From Piezodorus guildinii (Eukaryota; Arthropoda; Insecta; Hemiptera; Pentatomidae): a stretch of DNA of 64,000 bases. Where the stretch lies: the NCBI GenBank assembly GCA_023052935.1, contig CM041293.1:178670789-178734788 (forward strand). Direction: 5' to 3'. The notes beneath the pieces were generated by a model that was not told the DNA's origin, did no database searches, and worked only from the letters and a program-made list of their open reading frames with translations. The translations under genes and the position numbers were made by a program. Positions 46,332-56,606 of the stretch are shown here, in pieces; positions within the stretch are counted from its first letter, which is position 1, and each line of letters begins with the position of its first letter.

Positions 46332-46602
46332 ATGAGTGACGATTCAGCCCAAACTGCAAGAAAGATTCGTGCCGTGTATGGCAGAGATTAAATTGCTGAT
46401 AGCACGGTTCAGAAGTGGTTTTCGCGGTTTATATCAGGACATTTCAATTTGGAAGACCAGCCCCAGATTGGCCGGAGTTCAACTCTTGACATCGAGGATA
46501 TTATGACGGTCATAAAAAAAAAATCCATGAATTACTGTCTGTGAGATAGCTGCGGAGTTAAGAGGCTGCAAATCGACCGGTTTTGCTCATCTAAAGAAGG
46601 CC

Positions 46603-47779
46603 TCTTGGGACCCGTCCTCTCCATCCTTTACACTGCTGATATTCCTACACATTCTGATTCCTTTCTGGCAACTTTTGCAGACGACACCGTCATCCTATCA
46701 TCCAGTTCCAATCCTGAAACAGCATCCTTAAACCTTCAGAGACACCTTTTCCTTATCGAACACTGGTGTAATAACTGGCGTGTAAAGGTGAACAAAGCCA
46801 AATGTAAACACATAACCTTCACTCTTAAACGAAAATTCTGTCCGCCAGTTTATTTCAACTCATTATCAATTATTTCCCGGTCCGGTATCTTGGCTTACTA
46901 TTAGAAGAAAAAATGACCTTGAACCCACATACAAGAGTTAAAAGACAAGAACTCAACCGACGATTCGGATAGTTATACGGACTACTCAACAGAAAATCTG
47001 AACTTACAGTTGACAACAAATTATTGATATACAAGACAATACTGAAGCCTATCTGGACCTACGGACTTGAACTGTGGGGGACAGCTAAACGTCAAACGCA
47101 TTCAATCCTTTCTATCGAAAGTCCTCCTTACAATAGTAAATGCTCCTTATTATGTCTCCAACTATACCTTGCACCACGACCTTAATGTTCCATTTTTTCA
47201 GACCTAATTCCATCCAAATTTTTCAATTTCCACCAGAACCTCATTCATCATCCCAATCCTCTAGCTCAATCCATATCCAGCTCCACTCATCCATACAACA
47301 CACCTAGAAGGTTGAAACGGCAGTGACCCCGCGACCTTTTGTAAATATGTTGGAGTTTTAGCACTGGCTAGAATCTCCAATCAATGTGATGTTTGTATGA
47401 GTGTGTGTACGTGTATATAGGTGTGAGTGATTTCTTGAATTTATTGTATTGATTCATTATTGTTTATATATTTTATTCTGTGTAAATATTTTATGAATGT
47501 TTTTTTTTTGTTTTTTTTTATTCATATGTATTACAGTTTGTCACAATGGACATTAATAATATTGCTAAAGGATCACATTCAATATTTACAATATAAGCAA
47601 AAGAAATGTCAAATTACATAAAATGAAACCCAACTAAATAAACGTATACAATAACGAAATTTGTAGATAAAATAAATACAAATTTTATGAATGTAGTATG
47701 TAAGATATCGTTCACCACTATTATTGATGTCCAAATTGGGACAGATTATAATTTTACTCAATAAAAATTGTTGTTGTTG
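46603..47779 (+). mobile_element. 5'-truncated Jockey-type LINE inside mariner
   Basis: Starts LLGPVLSILYTADIPTHSD, then TFADDTVILSSSSNPETA (catalytic ADD kept), HWCNNWRVKVNKAKCKHITF, and after frameshifts LSKVLLTIVNAPYYVSNYTL and a PRRLKRQ tail. The 3' UTR ends in TTGTTGTTGTTG rather than poly(A). The duplication AAAGAAGGCC at 46593-46602 and 47780-47789 bounds it. Its 3' UTR was later hit by another retroposon at 47501-47681. Confidence 0.8.
47501..47681 (-). mobile_element. poly(A) retroposon inside the Jockey 3' UTR
   Basis: T-rich start (poly(A) on the minus strand, end gaataaaaaaaa-like) and ~165 bases of unidentified sequence, flanked by the 13-bp duplication ATTTTATGAATGT at 47488-47500 and 47682-47694. 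Confidence 0.7.
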
Positions 47780-47830
47780 AAAGAAGGCCGGGTACGTCTG
47801 TCGTTACGAAGTTTGGGCTCCTTATAAGCT

Positions 47831-48680
47831 CAGTGGTGTATAGTGATATAAGCTCTACCCCATCTGCGCCTATGAGGACTTCTATCCGCCGATGTTGTGT
47901 TGCTACCGTATGGGGCATTCCGTCCTTACCAGTCCCCTCAGCTAATTGGAAGGTGCTGGTTCACTCCTACTTGGCAGATCACCTACTCCCAGGTTCTGCG
48001 GTTCTTGCTTCTACCACGGTGAGTACCTACCTCCATCTCATCACTCCTTAACTGGCAGGTATTTCAGGAGACCTGTCACTTTTATAATAACCAATCTCGA
48101 TACCTGATTATTTAATTTTTTTTTATTTATGTATCGTTTATGTGTAATCTATTATTTTTTCACATGTGATTTTGTATTTCATCATTCCTAAATGTATTTA
48201 AAAGTCAAAATTTAGTGAACTAATAATAATAAAGAACATAACCTTAAATCAAGAATTATTTTCTATTTATCTAATACTTTAATCAAGTGTTGTATAAATA
48301 ACTGTCACCAAAAATCTAAAAAATTTATTAATTTTTTTCATGACGATAATATTTCGCGTGATGTATATGTCTTGTAATAACTGATGAATTTTATTCAATT
48401 GCTGTGCGACAAGATGAGATCACGCAATGTTTAATAACACGCTAGAGCAGTAATTTACTTTATATAATAGCCCACTTTGAGCGTGATTTAAGGCTATACA
48501 ATTATACGTGAATAATTGTTATTATTATTTATTTTCTTCATTTATTGTAAATAAAAGTTAAATTATAAATTTGGTGCGTTATACAGACAATATTCAGTGA
48601 ACTGTCTTAATCAAATCTATTTTACATTTGATCTGTTAGCAATTAATTTAATTTAAATAAAATAAATTGTTTAAAATAAA
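47831..48680. other. no gene recognised
   Basis: 47840-48070 is GC-moderate with a 72-codon plus frame lacking motifs; the rest is AT-rich. Confidence 0.4.
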
Positions 48681-49237
48681 TAAGTCAAATATAGAAAAAA
48701 CAACTTTGAATTGCTCTAAAAACGTTGATATTAGATTAAATGCATGATATACTTGAGGTAACCCGCGGCGTAGTAGATAGCTAACAGCCTCCTATACCCA
48801 ACGTTGCAGGTTCGAATCCGGCAGATGGTCCTACGGTTATTTAGAGGGACTAAAAGTCCTTGGTTATGCCACAATACGGAGGAGATGTTAAATCCCGCCA
48901 AAGCAGAAAAGTGACTAAATATTTTTCCAGATTAATTTCTCTTCACATACATGAATAGCAATACGGATGTATAACTTTTAGGAAGCTAACGCTTTTTGAA
49001 AAAATAAACATTATCTGACGTAAAACGTTGTATAAAGTAATAGAGAGTGATGAAAAACACATAAAATCAAGTGATTATAGTATTTTTACTTTCGCTTATT
49101 ATTTACTCTATTTGTAACTTCATTTAAATCTTCTTTAATGGATATAAAAAAAATAAAAAAAAGTTAGTGAAAGTCGTATGGTTCCAGCAGATTTTTTGCT
49201 ATGGCTTAGATCTGAACATAAGAATAGTAGTATGCAT
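48681..49237 (+). repeat. long dispersed repeat, copy 1 (contains tRNA-like and HLE-A pieces)
   Basis: Aligns by eye along its length with 54052-54570: aataagtcaaatatagaaaa, then ttgaggtaacccgcggcgta, a tRNA-like B-box GGTTCGAATCC (48811-48821), gcagatggtcctac, ccgccaaagcagaaaagtga, then an HLE-A TCTGG-end remnant (gttagtgaaagtcgtatggt). The pair differ by small indels. Confidence 0.7.
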
Positions 49238-49420
49238 GTATAACGTACCGTTGCAAAGCTAAATATTTTAGACTACAGTTATCTTATACACAAAGCTGTT
49301 TGAGGTAATGGAAAGTGATCAAAAGTGGATGAGACTAAGCGATTGTTGTAGATAACTAAAAATATGTAAATAATTAATTTATATTTTGTATAAAATATTA
49401 AGTAACATGTGTTTAATTTT

Positions 49421-50135
49421 ACTTTCACTTACATATCTATGAATACAATATAGTATATTATATATATAAATATTATAAACTATATAATAATAAGGGAAAG
49501 TATTGCGATCGTGAAAATTTTGAATTCCAGTTTTTAACGGAAATACACATTTTAGGGCCCTCTCCGTCCAAATAACCAACCCCGCAAAAAGGTGGGTGTG
49601 CATGGTAACTCCGGGCGAAAACAAAAGTCCTGGAAATTGATATTTCATATTTAAGGCAACATACTCCCGAGGTGCTACCTAAAGTTCTTAAACAAAATCA
49701 GCTGACCGAAAGATCTACTTTATAACGATGCATTTTTGACCTTTTTATGATTTTATCAATGATAGCTTTAACTATTTTGATTAAACTCGCTATATTGCTG
49801 TAAAATTTGATAGGCTTTAATATGATGAGATTTTATTCTGAATTGAAATAGTACGACTGGGCTTAAATGCCGAAATTTTAAATTTTCTTCCTCTAAAGTA
49901 TCTTTAATTTTGTAGTTTTTATGAAATGGGCCATATCATCTGATTAGCATTGCTAAAAAACACATAAATATATATGTTGAACGAATTCGATATCCAACTA
50001 AAGGAGAAAACTGGAAAAATATTTTTATAACGCAATTTTTTAGTTTTTGAACTTAAAAAGAATAATATACCGTTGGAATTCTCAATATTTTAGAAAAAAT
50101 ATTATCTTATGCATACTACTGTAAAATATAACGAA
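49421..50135 (-). mobile_element. HLE-A, hairpin-end side, followed by a second copy
   Basis: ACTTTCACTTAC at 49421-49432, an expanded AT-rich hairpin region, agtattgcgatcgtgaaaat, core without a GT tract, stopping near 50135 where a new HLE-A start-side begins in the same orientation. Confidence 0.65.
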
Positions 50136-50139
50136 AATT

Positions 50140-51301
50140 AATCGTGAAAGTTTCGGAATTCCAGTTTTCAACAGATATACACGTTTTAGGGTCCTCTTCC
50201 GGGCGAAAGTGCTGTGAAATTGATATTTCATATTGAAGGCAACTTTACGCCCGTGATCTTACAGCAACATTTTCATGAAAATCAGCCAACTATAAGAGCC
50301 ACTTTATATTACGTATTTTGCACCTTTTTACGATTTTCTCAAAAACGGCTCTAACAATTTTGATTAAAATCGCTATATCGATGTAAAATTTTATGGGTTT
50401 TAATATGATGTATGCTTCATTTTGATTGAAATAGTATGAGAGGGCTTAAACTCAGATATTTTAAATTTTCTGCCTCTAAAGTACCTTCCATTTGGTAGAT
50501 TCTATTAAAATTACCATATTATCTTCTTAGCATTGAAAAATAAAAGCTATAATATGCAAATTGAACGAATTTGAAAAACAACTAAAGAATAGAACTGCAA
50601 ACAAATAATTTAATGCATCTTTTTATTTTGGACATAAGATCTGTAATATAGATGTGTAATATACCTTTGGAAAGCTTAAGATTTTATAAAAAATATTATC
50701 TTATACATCCAGAAATAAATAAAGTCCCGGTTAAAGGTGGGAAATGCGTGTTATTATTCAGTTGCTAAATTACTTAGCTCGCGGCTTCTGTCTAAAAACT
50801 TAAAGGTTAGAATTTATAAAACTATTATTCTTCCAACGGTTCTTTACGGATGTGAAACGTGGCCGCTTACTTTGAAGGATGAACAACGGCTTAAGGTTTT
50901 CGAAAATAAGGTATTGCGTAAAATATTTGGCCCAAAGACAGATGAGGCCACTGGGGAGTTTAGAAGGTTGCACAACGCGGAATTGCGGAACTTGCATCCT
51001 GTGAATATAATTGAGTTGTTTAGCGTTCGCGGAGACTCAAATCGGCGCGTAAAGTTGTTTGGGCTCGGTGAGGAACGGATTCCGAAAAAGTTGGTATTTG
51101 CTGATCCGACTGGTAGGCGTCCGAAAGGTAGGCCGAAGCGTCGATGGGAGGATTGCGTTAAGGCTGATCTTGGGGGCTTGGGTTCGAACGGTGAACATTG
51201 GACGAGTCTTTTTTTGTCATTTTTATCTTCAAATCTATTTGAAAATTCTTTAATCGATTAAAAACGGAGGTAAGTAAAAGTCGTGTGTTGCCCGTACCAG
51301 A
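50140..51301 (-). mobile_element. HLE-A copy with an RT fragment replacing part of its core
   Basis: Begins at aatcgtgaaagtttcggaat without the hairpin end, lacks the microsatellite, and follows the core to 50705. LINE coding sequence follows, and HLE-A resumes at about 51212 (ctatttgaaaattctttaat) to GTAAGTAAAAGTCGTGTGTT then GCCCGTACCAGA. Compared with the copy at 43419-44336, about 130 bases of core are missing where the RT piece sits. Confidence 0.7.
50706..51210 (+). pseudogene. LINE RT C-terminal fragment inside HLE-A
   Basis: After a 5' frame problem, a long frame reads KVRIYKTIILPTVLYGCETW, then PLTLKDEQRLKVFENKVLRK, IFGPKTDEATG, RLHNAELRNLHPVN, and GRRPKGRPKRRWEDCVKADL to GLGSNGEHWT. 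Same family and same region as 18100-18600, but with fewer defects. It has no LINE 3' end or target duplication of its own, which argues against a simple LINE insertion. Confidence 0.75.
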
Positions 51302-51308
51302 TTGTTTT

Positions 51309-51580
51309 GGGATCATACTTGGTTAGCGTAGCCTCCTTTGCAAAAAGTCACGGGTTCAAACCCGCAGGTGGTCCTAGGATTTTTTAAGGGGAGTAAAAAA
51401 TCGTTAGTTATGCCGTCCTTCGGATGGGACGTTAAAAGGTGGTCCCGAACCTGTGCGATGTCAGGTACTCGTTAAAGATCTCTATCCTAATAAAACCTGG
51501 ATAGGCAAAATTTAGGACTCCCACTGTAGCATCGTCCGATTAGCCATAGTAGCATAAAGTGACGTTAAATAAACAAACAA
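51309..51580 (+). mobile_element. SINE-B, best copy, with 13-bp target duplication
   Basis: A-box region tggttagcgtagcctcc, B-box GGTTCAAACCCGCAGGTGG (51354-51372), gccgtccttcggatgggacg, ggtcccgaacctgtgcgatg, tcaggtactcgttaaagatc, ggataggcaaaatttaggac, and a tail gttaaataaacaaacaa. Flanked by ACCAGATTGTTTT at 51296-51308 and 51581-51593: it inserted exactly across the TCTGG end of the preceding HLE-A. Confidence 0.85.
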
Positions 51581-51593
51581 ACCAGATTGTTTT

Positions 51594-52718
51594 TAAATAT
51601 TTGCGTTTACAGTTGTAGGCTATTAAGTTTAAATTTAATTTTGAAAATAATAAAATCTATTAAACCATCTTACAAATGTACTATTTAATCTGAAATACAT
51701 GTATCATTTGGAACTTAAAATAATGTGTTTTTTTTTCAAATATGTATATATTTTTAAAAGTAAATTAATTGATTTTTGAGAACTGAGGAAAGTGAAAGTC
51801 GTGAGTTGTGTGCACCAGATTTGTATTTAATATGTTTAGAATTATATATATTTTTCGGTAATTGCCAAATCTCGGCTCTCTTGAATTGGCTTCTGAGTAC
51901 TGAATCCATTTACATTGAAGCTTTCACGTGCAGGACCTTCCGCATCACGAACCAGCAGGAATCACAAATAAACCTTTGAGCTCAGTAAATATAAAATAAA
52001 TCAGAGCTATTAATATTCCTGAATAAATTCTAGCGAGGTGAAAGAACTCCATAAGAATTAGGGCCTATCTCCAAACGAAAATAAAATATAGGACATTTTT
52101 TATAATCTTATTTTCCAGCTGTCATTTACAAGAAGGCGCCCCCCTACCGTACATTTTTCAAACTTGTTATATTTTGTTATACAACACGAGGTTTCTAGAT
52201 TAAATTGCTTCTTCCGAATCTGAATATTCATTGCCTTATAAAGCTGGAAGGGACCTTTGTCGTCGAAAGTATTTATTCATACTTTATGTTTAATATTTTT
52301 TTCCTTTTTATCTGCTCTATACGATGTTTTAAAATGTTGTGTTGCGCGTGTCGTACTAGTTAATTTGTTTCTTTTTAAATATATTTATTGGTATTTACAA
52401 CTGTATAATAAAATATATTTAGTAAATGTGATACAAGATATGTAGACATGATTCATATGTAGGGATACTACCCATTGGCAGCTCCCCATAGCTAAAAAAA
52501 AATTAATAATAACATAAAAAGTAAAATTATTCATCAATGGTTCCTGTAAAAACTCTTAATTCTAGTTGGACACCATCCCACCTGTGAATAATTATCAGCC
52601 CGATTTTTACAAAATCTGATCTCTACATCTATCAAAAAGTACAAGCTTCTATCACATACTTCTAGCTTTGAGAAGATACCCAAGAGACGAAGAAGTGAAG
52701 AACGATAGTGACTGAAAT
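51594..52718. other. no gene recognised; HLE-A end remnant at about 51780-51820
   Basis: gaggaaagtgaaagtcgtga then gttgtgtgcaccaga (51783-51820) is a diverged HLE-A terminus. The rest is AT-rich with no named feature. Confidence 0.45.
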
Positions 52719-53480
52719 AATGATGGAGTTTAATTGACCGTTGACAATATTAGATGAGGAAGATGGTTGGGGGTGCGGTCAGCATAAAGAAACACACATT
52801 AAAAAGTAATATTTATTTTAATTGTGTGCCGAATCCTCACACAAGACTGAAAAGACAAGAGACTGCTCGAAGATATCGATTACTACAACACTTACTAGAC
52901 AAACGTTCAAAACTTCCAGTATATTACAAAAGACTCATTTACATCACTATTATTAGACCTATTTGGACGTATGGAATCGAGCTTTGGGGCTCTACGAAAC
53001 CATATAATTCTTCCGCATCCAGTCCTTACAATCCAAAATCCTTCGCAAAATCCTGAATGCTCCTTATTTTGTTACAAATCAACTCATTCATAATGACCTT
53101 AACATCCCATTTGTTGCAGATATAGCCCGTGATAGATACCCCTCTTTTCATTCTAAACTCCCTGTCCATACAAATCCACTCGTCCGTAATTTATCTTCCT
53201 TAGATATCCCTGATAACCCGCCAAGGCGACTGAAAAGAAGGTGGCCTCGTGACCTACTGAGTTAAAATAGTTGTGGAGTGCTACCACTGGGTAGTTCTTT
53301 CTCAAGAAATTTTCATGACTTTTTTTTTCATTCCTCATATTTACGTATTGTGTTCTTTAATACAGTTGTAAATTACTATAAATAAATAAAATATGAAGAA
53401 AAAAAAATTGTGTGCCGACATTTCGGCCTTCATTGTGGGCCTTCATCAGGGCTAAGAGAAACAAGATAACAACCATAGAG
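52719..53480 (-). mobile_element. HHR-B element split by a Jockey LINE
   Basis: 52719-52832 and 53407-53480 together match 23615-23795. The second part holds the hammerhead-like core on the minus strand (53449-53417): CTGATGA, A, GGCC…GGCC hairpin, GAAAT, GTC, with agcc/ggca able to form a three-pair stem I. The GAAAC base after GAAA is T here, allowing only a wobble in stem III. Confidence 0.6.
52833..53406 (+). mobile_element. 5'-truncated Jockey-type LINE with poly(A)
   Basis: NPHTRLKRQETARRYRLLQH then LLDKRSKLPVYYKRLIYITI, IRPIWTYGIELWGSTKPYNS; one frameshift; SLQSKILRKILNAPYFVTNQ, then SSLDIPDNPPRRLKRRWPRD LLS and a stop near 53266. The 3' UTR ends in an A tract. The duplication AATTGTGTGCCGA (52820-52832 and 53406-53418) bounds it inside HHR-B. 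A catalytic domain is absent. Confidence 0.85.
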
Positions 53481-53851
53481 ACCATGGCAAACCGTTCAAC
53501 CATGGAAAAGTGCAAAGAGTGGCAACAGAAGAGAAAGAGTTGTCATTGTTCTTTTAAGAGTAGGGCGAACGTGACTAATCTATGGCTATCTAATCGAGAA
53601 GAAAACGTGCAATAGACCATTAGTGACATTCCAGAAGACTGCCAGCTTTTTCTCCACTACTTCCGGTCAGAAAATATACAAAGAAACCCGAAAAAGATGC
53701 TAGATAATACCGTAACAATTAGGAAAACTACTGATTTTCTAAAAAGAATTTATTTGTTAAGAAAAATGTATTGCGATCGAAACAAAAAACTGTATATTGA
53801 GGACGTATAGTCGACTTTAGAAATTAGCCTAGGTAGAAATAATCGGGAGTC
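53481..53851. other. no gene recognised
   Basis: A 67-codon plus frame at 53412-53615 overlaps HHR-B and has no motif. Confidence 0.45.
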
Positions 53852-54050
53852 TGAGTGTTTTAGTAATTTAATTTTCCCGACGTTTCGGCTCAAACTTGTG
53901 AGGCAAAATCAGGCATAACTGAGCCATATCAAGCATGAATTGAAATCAGTAATATCATAAAATTCAGTTTATGTTTGACATGGCTCAGGAATGTCCTGAT
54001 GAAGGCTCACACGTTTGAAGCGAAACGTCGACAAAATTAAATTATTAAAA
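53852..54050. mobile_element. FB1, palindromic element with hammerhead-like arm
   Basis: Inverted arms: gagtgttttagtaatttaat then ttcccgacgtttcggctcaa at left, and the inverse at right. The right arm, plus strand, reads TGTC, CTGATGA (53996-54002), GGCTCA…, GAAAC, GTC, GACA (54030-54033): intact core, a four-pair stem I, but stem II has a mismatch (TGAAGC). The left arm, read on the minus strand, has CTGATTTTG, so its core is broken. Same organisation as FB2. Confidence 0.6.
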
Positions 54051-54051
54051 A

Positions 54052-54570
54052 TAAATAAGTCAAATATAGAAAAAACAACGTTGAATTGCGCTAAAAACTT
54101 GAGGTAACCCGCGGCGTAGTAGCTAGCTAACAACCTTCTGTAACCAACGTTGCAGGTTCGAATTCGGCAGATGGTCCTACTATTTTTTAGAGGGAGTAAA
54201 AGTCTTTGGTTATTCCATCCTACGGAGGGGACGTCAAATCCCGCCAAAGCAGAAAAGTGACTAAATATTTTTCCCAGATTAATTTATATTTTAACATATA
54301 TGAGTAGTAATACAATAGTAGTAAAATAACCATTCAAAAGCTAAAGCATTTAGAAAAAAACAGGATCTGAAATAAAACGTTGTATAAGGTGATAAAAACG
54401 AATAAAATTAAGTGATAGTAGTCTTTTTACTTTCACTTATTATTTAATGTTTTTGTAACTTCATTTAAATCTTCTTCAATCGATTTAAAAAAAAGAAGTT
54501 AGTGGAAGTCGTATGGTTCCAGCAGATTTTTTTCTATGGTTTAGATCTGAACATAAGAATAGTAATATCT
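54052..54570 (+). repeat. long dispersed repeat, copy 2
   Basis: Partner of 48681-49237; includes GGTTCGAATTC at about 54152, gcagatggtcctact, and the HLE-A remnant gttagtggaagtcgtatggt. Confidence 0.7.
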
Positions 54571-54609
54571 TTATAATAAGAAATAAAGTTTTCTTTTACA
54601 GAAAATTGT

Positions 54610-54692
54610 TTAACACGTTTACACGAGGCGATTATCTACGTCTTTCCGCGTGGAGCGGGACTGTCTTAGCTGCTTGCACTTCGTGAGCAACA
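54610..54692 (+). mobile_element. terminal segment of a TTAA-type (piggyBac-like) repeat
   Basis: TTAACACGTTTACACGAGGC then gattatctacgtctttccgc gtggagcgggact closely resembles the window's last bases (63947-64000). TTAA plus a shared terminus suggests a piggyBac-like MITE, but no inverted partner end is visible. Confidence 0.35.
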
Positions 54693-54898
54693 CAGTGTTT
54701 TTAATAGTTTAATTTTCCCGACGTTTCGGCTCAAACTTGTGAGCCAAAATCAGGCATGACTGAGCCATGTCAAGCATAAATTGAAATCAGTGATATCATG
54801 AACATCAGTTAATGTTTGTAATGGCTAAGTAATGTCCTGATGAAGGCTCACACGTTTGAGCCGAAACGTCGGCAAAATTAAATTATTAAAAAACACTG
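54693..54898. mobile_element. FB2, palindromic element with intact hammerhead-like arm
   Basis: Inverted arms from cagtgtttttaatagtttaa to ttaaattattaaaaaacact g. The right arm reads TGTC (54833-54836), CTGATGA (54837-54843), A, GGCTCA-cacgtt-TGAGCC, GAAAC, GTC (54868-54870), GGCA. Every conserved core residue is present, stem II has six pairs and stem I four (one G-U). The left arm core is CTGATTTTG, as in FB1. Confidence 0.65.
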
Positions 54899-55008
54899 AC
54901 TTCCGACTATTCCTACCTGCAAAAAAAAAAAAAAAAAAAATATATGCATAGAAAATGGCACTAATGACCCCAAAAGTTATAAATAATAATATTTATAAAT
55001 AAAATAAC

Positions 55009-55024
55009 CTAACCTAACCTGAAA
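55009..55024. repeat. three CCTAA units (telomere-like word)
   Basis: AACCTAACCTAACCT; CCTAA/TTAGG is the usual insect telomere repeat. Only three units, in the interior of repeat-rich DNA. Confidence 0.6.
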
Positions 55025-55079
55025 AATCCTAATTTTAGAAAACAAATATTTATTTAATAAATTTATAACATATCAGCCT

Positions 55080-56606
55080 GTTCCTCAAGGCGGCTTTCTA
55101 GGACCCATCCTTTGCACAGTCTACGAATGTAATATTCTAAACCATCCTAAAACTTTTCTATCTACCTACACTGAAAGCATCAGTAGATAACAATCTAGTT
55201 ATTTTCTTAAACCCACTTTAATCTACCTCCGAAACGTTAAAGTATGGAGTAAGAATTAGAGAATAAAAATTAATTTCAACAAATCTGACCAAATACCAAT
55301 TACCCTTCGTTGTAAATCTACCATTCCTACACTACAGCATCCTTCAATGGCATTCCGCTAGTCCCTGTTGACAGAAGCGATACTACAGATTGACAAACGT
55401 CTCACTCGAAAACCTCATACAAGAATAAAACGAAGAAAAAATGCCCGTCATTTTCGACTACTTAAACACTTACTTATGAAATTAAATATTATAAAATTAA
55501 AAACAAGTATAACAATAGCATATACATATACACTGATGGCTCCAAATCAAATTGTGGCGTTGGATGTTCTATCATAATAGACTCCAATATATTTAAGTAC
55601 AAGCTTCCACCTTCATCTAGTACTTTCACGGCTGAATCTTATGCTCTTAGCGCAGCACTTTATCAAATTATGCAACGTGAAGAGCAAAACTTTGTTATTT
55701 TCACCGATTCCCTATCAGCTGCAAAGGCACTTGGAGATATGTACTCAACTGACTCTGTAATAAAAAAATCTCAACAATACTCATCAATGATTAACAACTT
55801 AAAGATAAAATTAGTAATTGTTGGGATCCCATCCCATTTGGGGATCTGAGAAAACGAAATCTCTGTTCAAGCAGCAAAAGAAGTAGCAATCTCATCGACT
55901 CTAGAAGAGATTAATGTTCAAAGCCCATCCGACATAAGCAGCTTTCTTAAGACCCGAGCTGCAAAGATCTGGGACCATATTTGGGATTCAGAAGAATATA
56001 ATAAGTTGAAAAGCATCAAAAAGGTAACCAAAGCATGGCATAGCTCAGATCGAAGCAACAGGAGAGAAGAAGTAGTAATTACTAGAATGCGAATCGGGCA
56101 TACACGGCTAACACATGAATTCTTAATAAAAAGAACTACACCACCGAAATGTGATTTATGTGATGTGCAGTTGACGACCGTCCATATCCTAGAGGAATGT
56201 CCGTTATACCTAAACCATTTCCAAGAAGCAAAAATAGAAAGAAGTATTGAAGGGTTACTTGGAGATAATACCAATAAATTAGGAAAACGATCGATATCCT
56301 AAAAATGATCGATATTTTCAAGAAATTGTAGAAGAAAAAGATATATATTAAAGGACACTGAAGACCTCAGCAGTTGAGTGTCCATAAAAACTCTACCTAA
56401 CCTTACCTAAACACTTACTGAACAAGCGCTAAAGTATTTTCCTTAAATACAAATTGCTCATTTAAATGACCATCACATACATACACATACGGAGTAGAGC
56501 TTTGGGGGCTCTGCTGAACTATGGAATTTGACCCGTATAGCCAAAATAATTAAAGCCCTCAAGGCTCCTTACATTGTCTTGAATAAACTCTTCCATGAAC
56601 ACCAAA

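Larger units (their letters stand above)
46332..47830 (+). pseudogene. mariner transposase fragment, split by a Jockey LINE
   Basis: 46332-46602 encodes the N-terminal region (SAQTARKIRAVYGRD, stop, TVQKWFSRFISGHFNLEDQP, then GRSSTLDIED), with a frameshift before FAHLKKA. After the insert, 47780 onward reads KKAGYVCRYEVWAPYKLS, which is the sequence expected next in mariner (HLxKLGYVxRxxVWVPHxL). It ends soon after; no catalytic domain remains. Confidence 0.75.

Noticed and set aside
48761..48835. Functional tRNA genes at SINE heads (also 8-21, 11733-11785, 13741, 16376, 51330)
   Set aside because: A and B boxes are present, but acceptor and anticodon arms do not pair properly and the same heads recur joined to SINE bodies.
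55009..55024. Interstitial telomere array
   Set aside because: Only three CCTAA units; too short to infer a telomere fusion.
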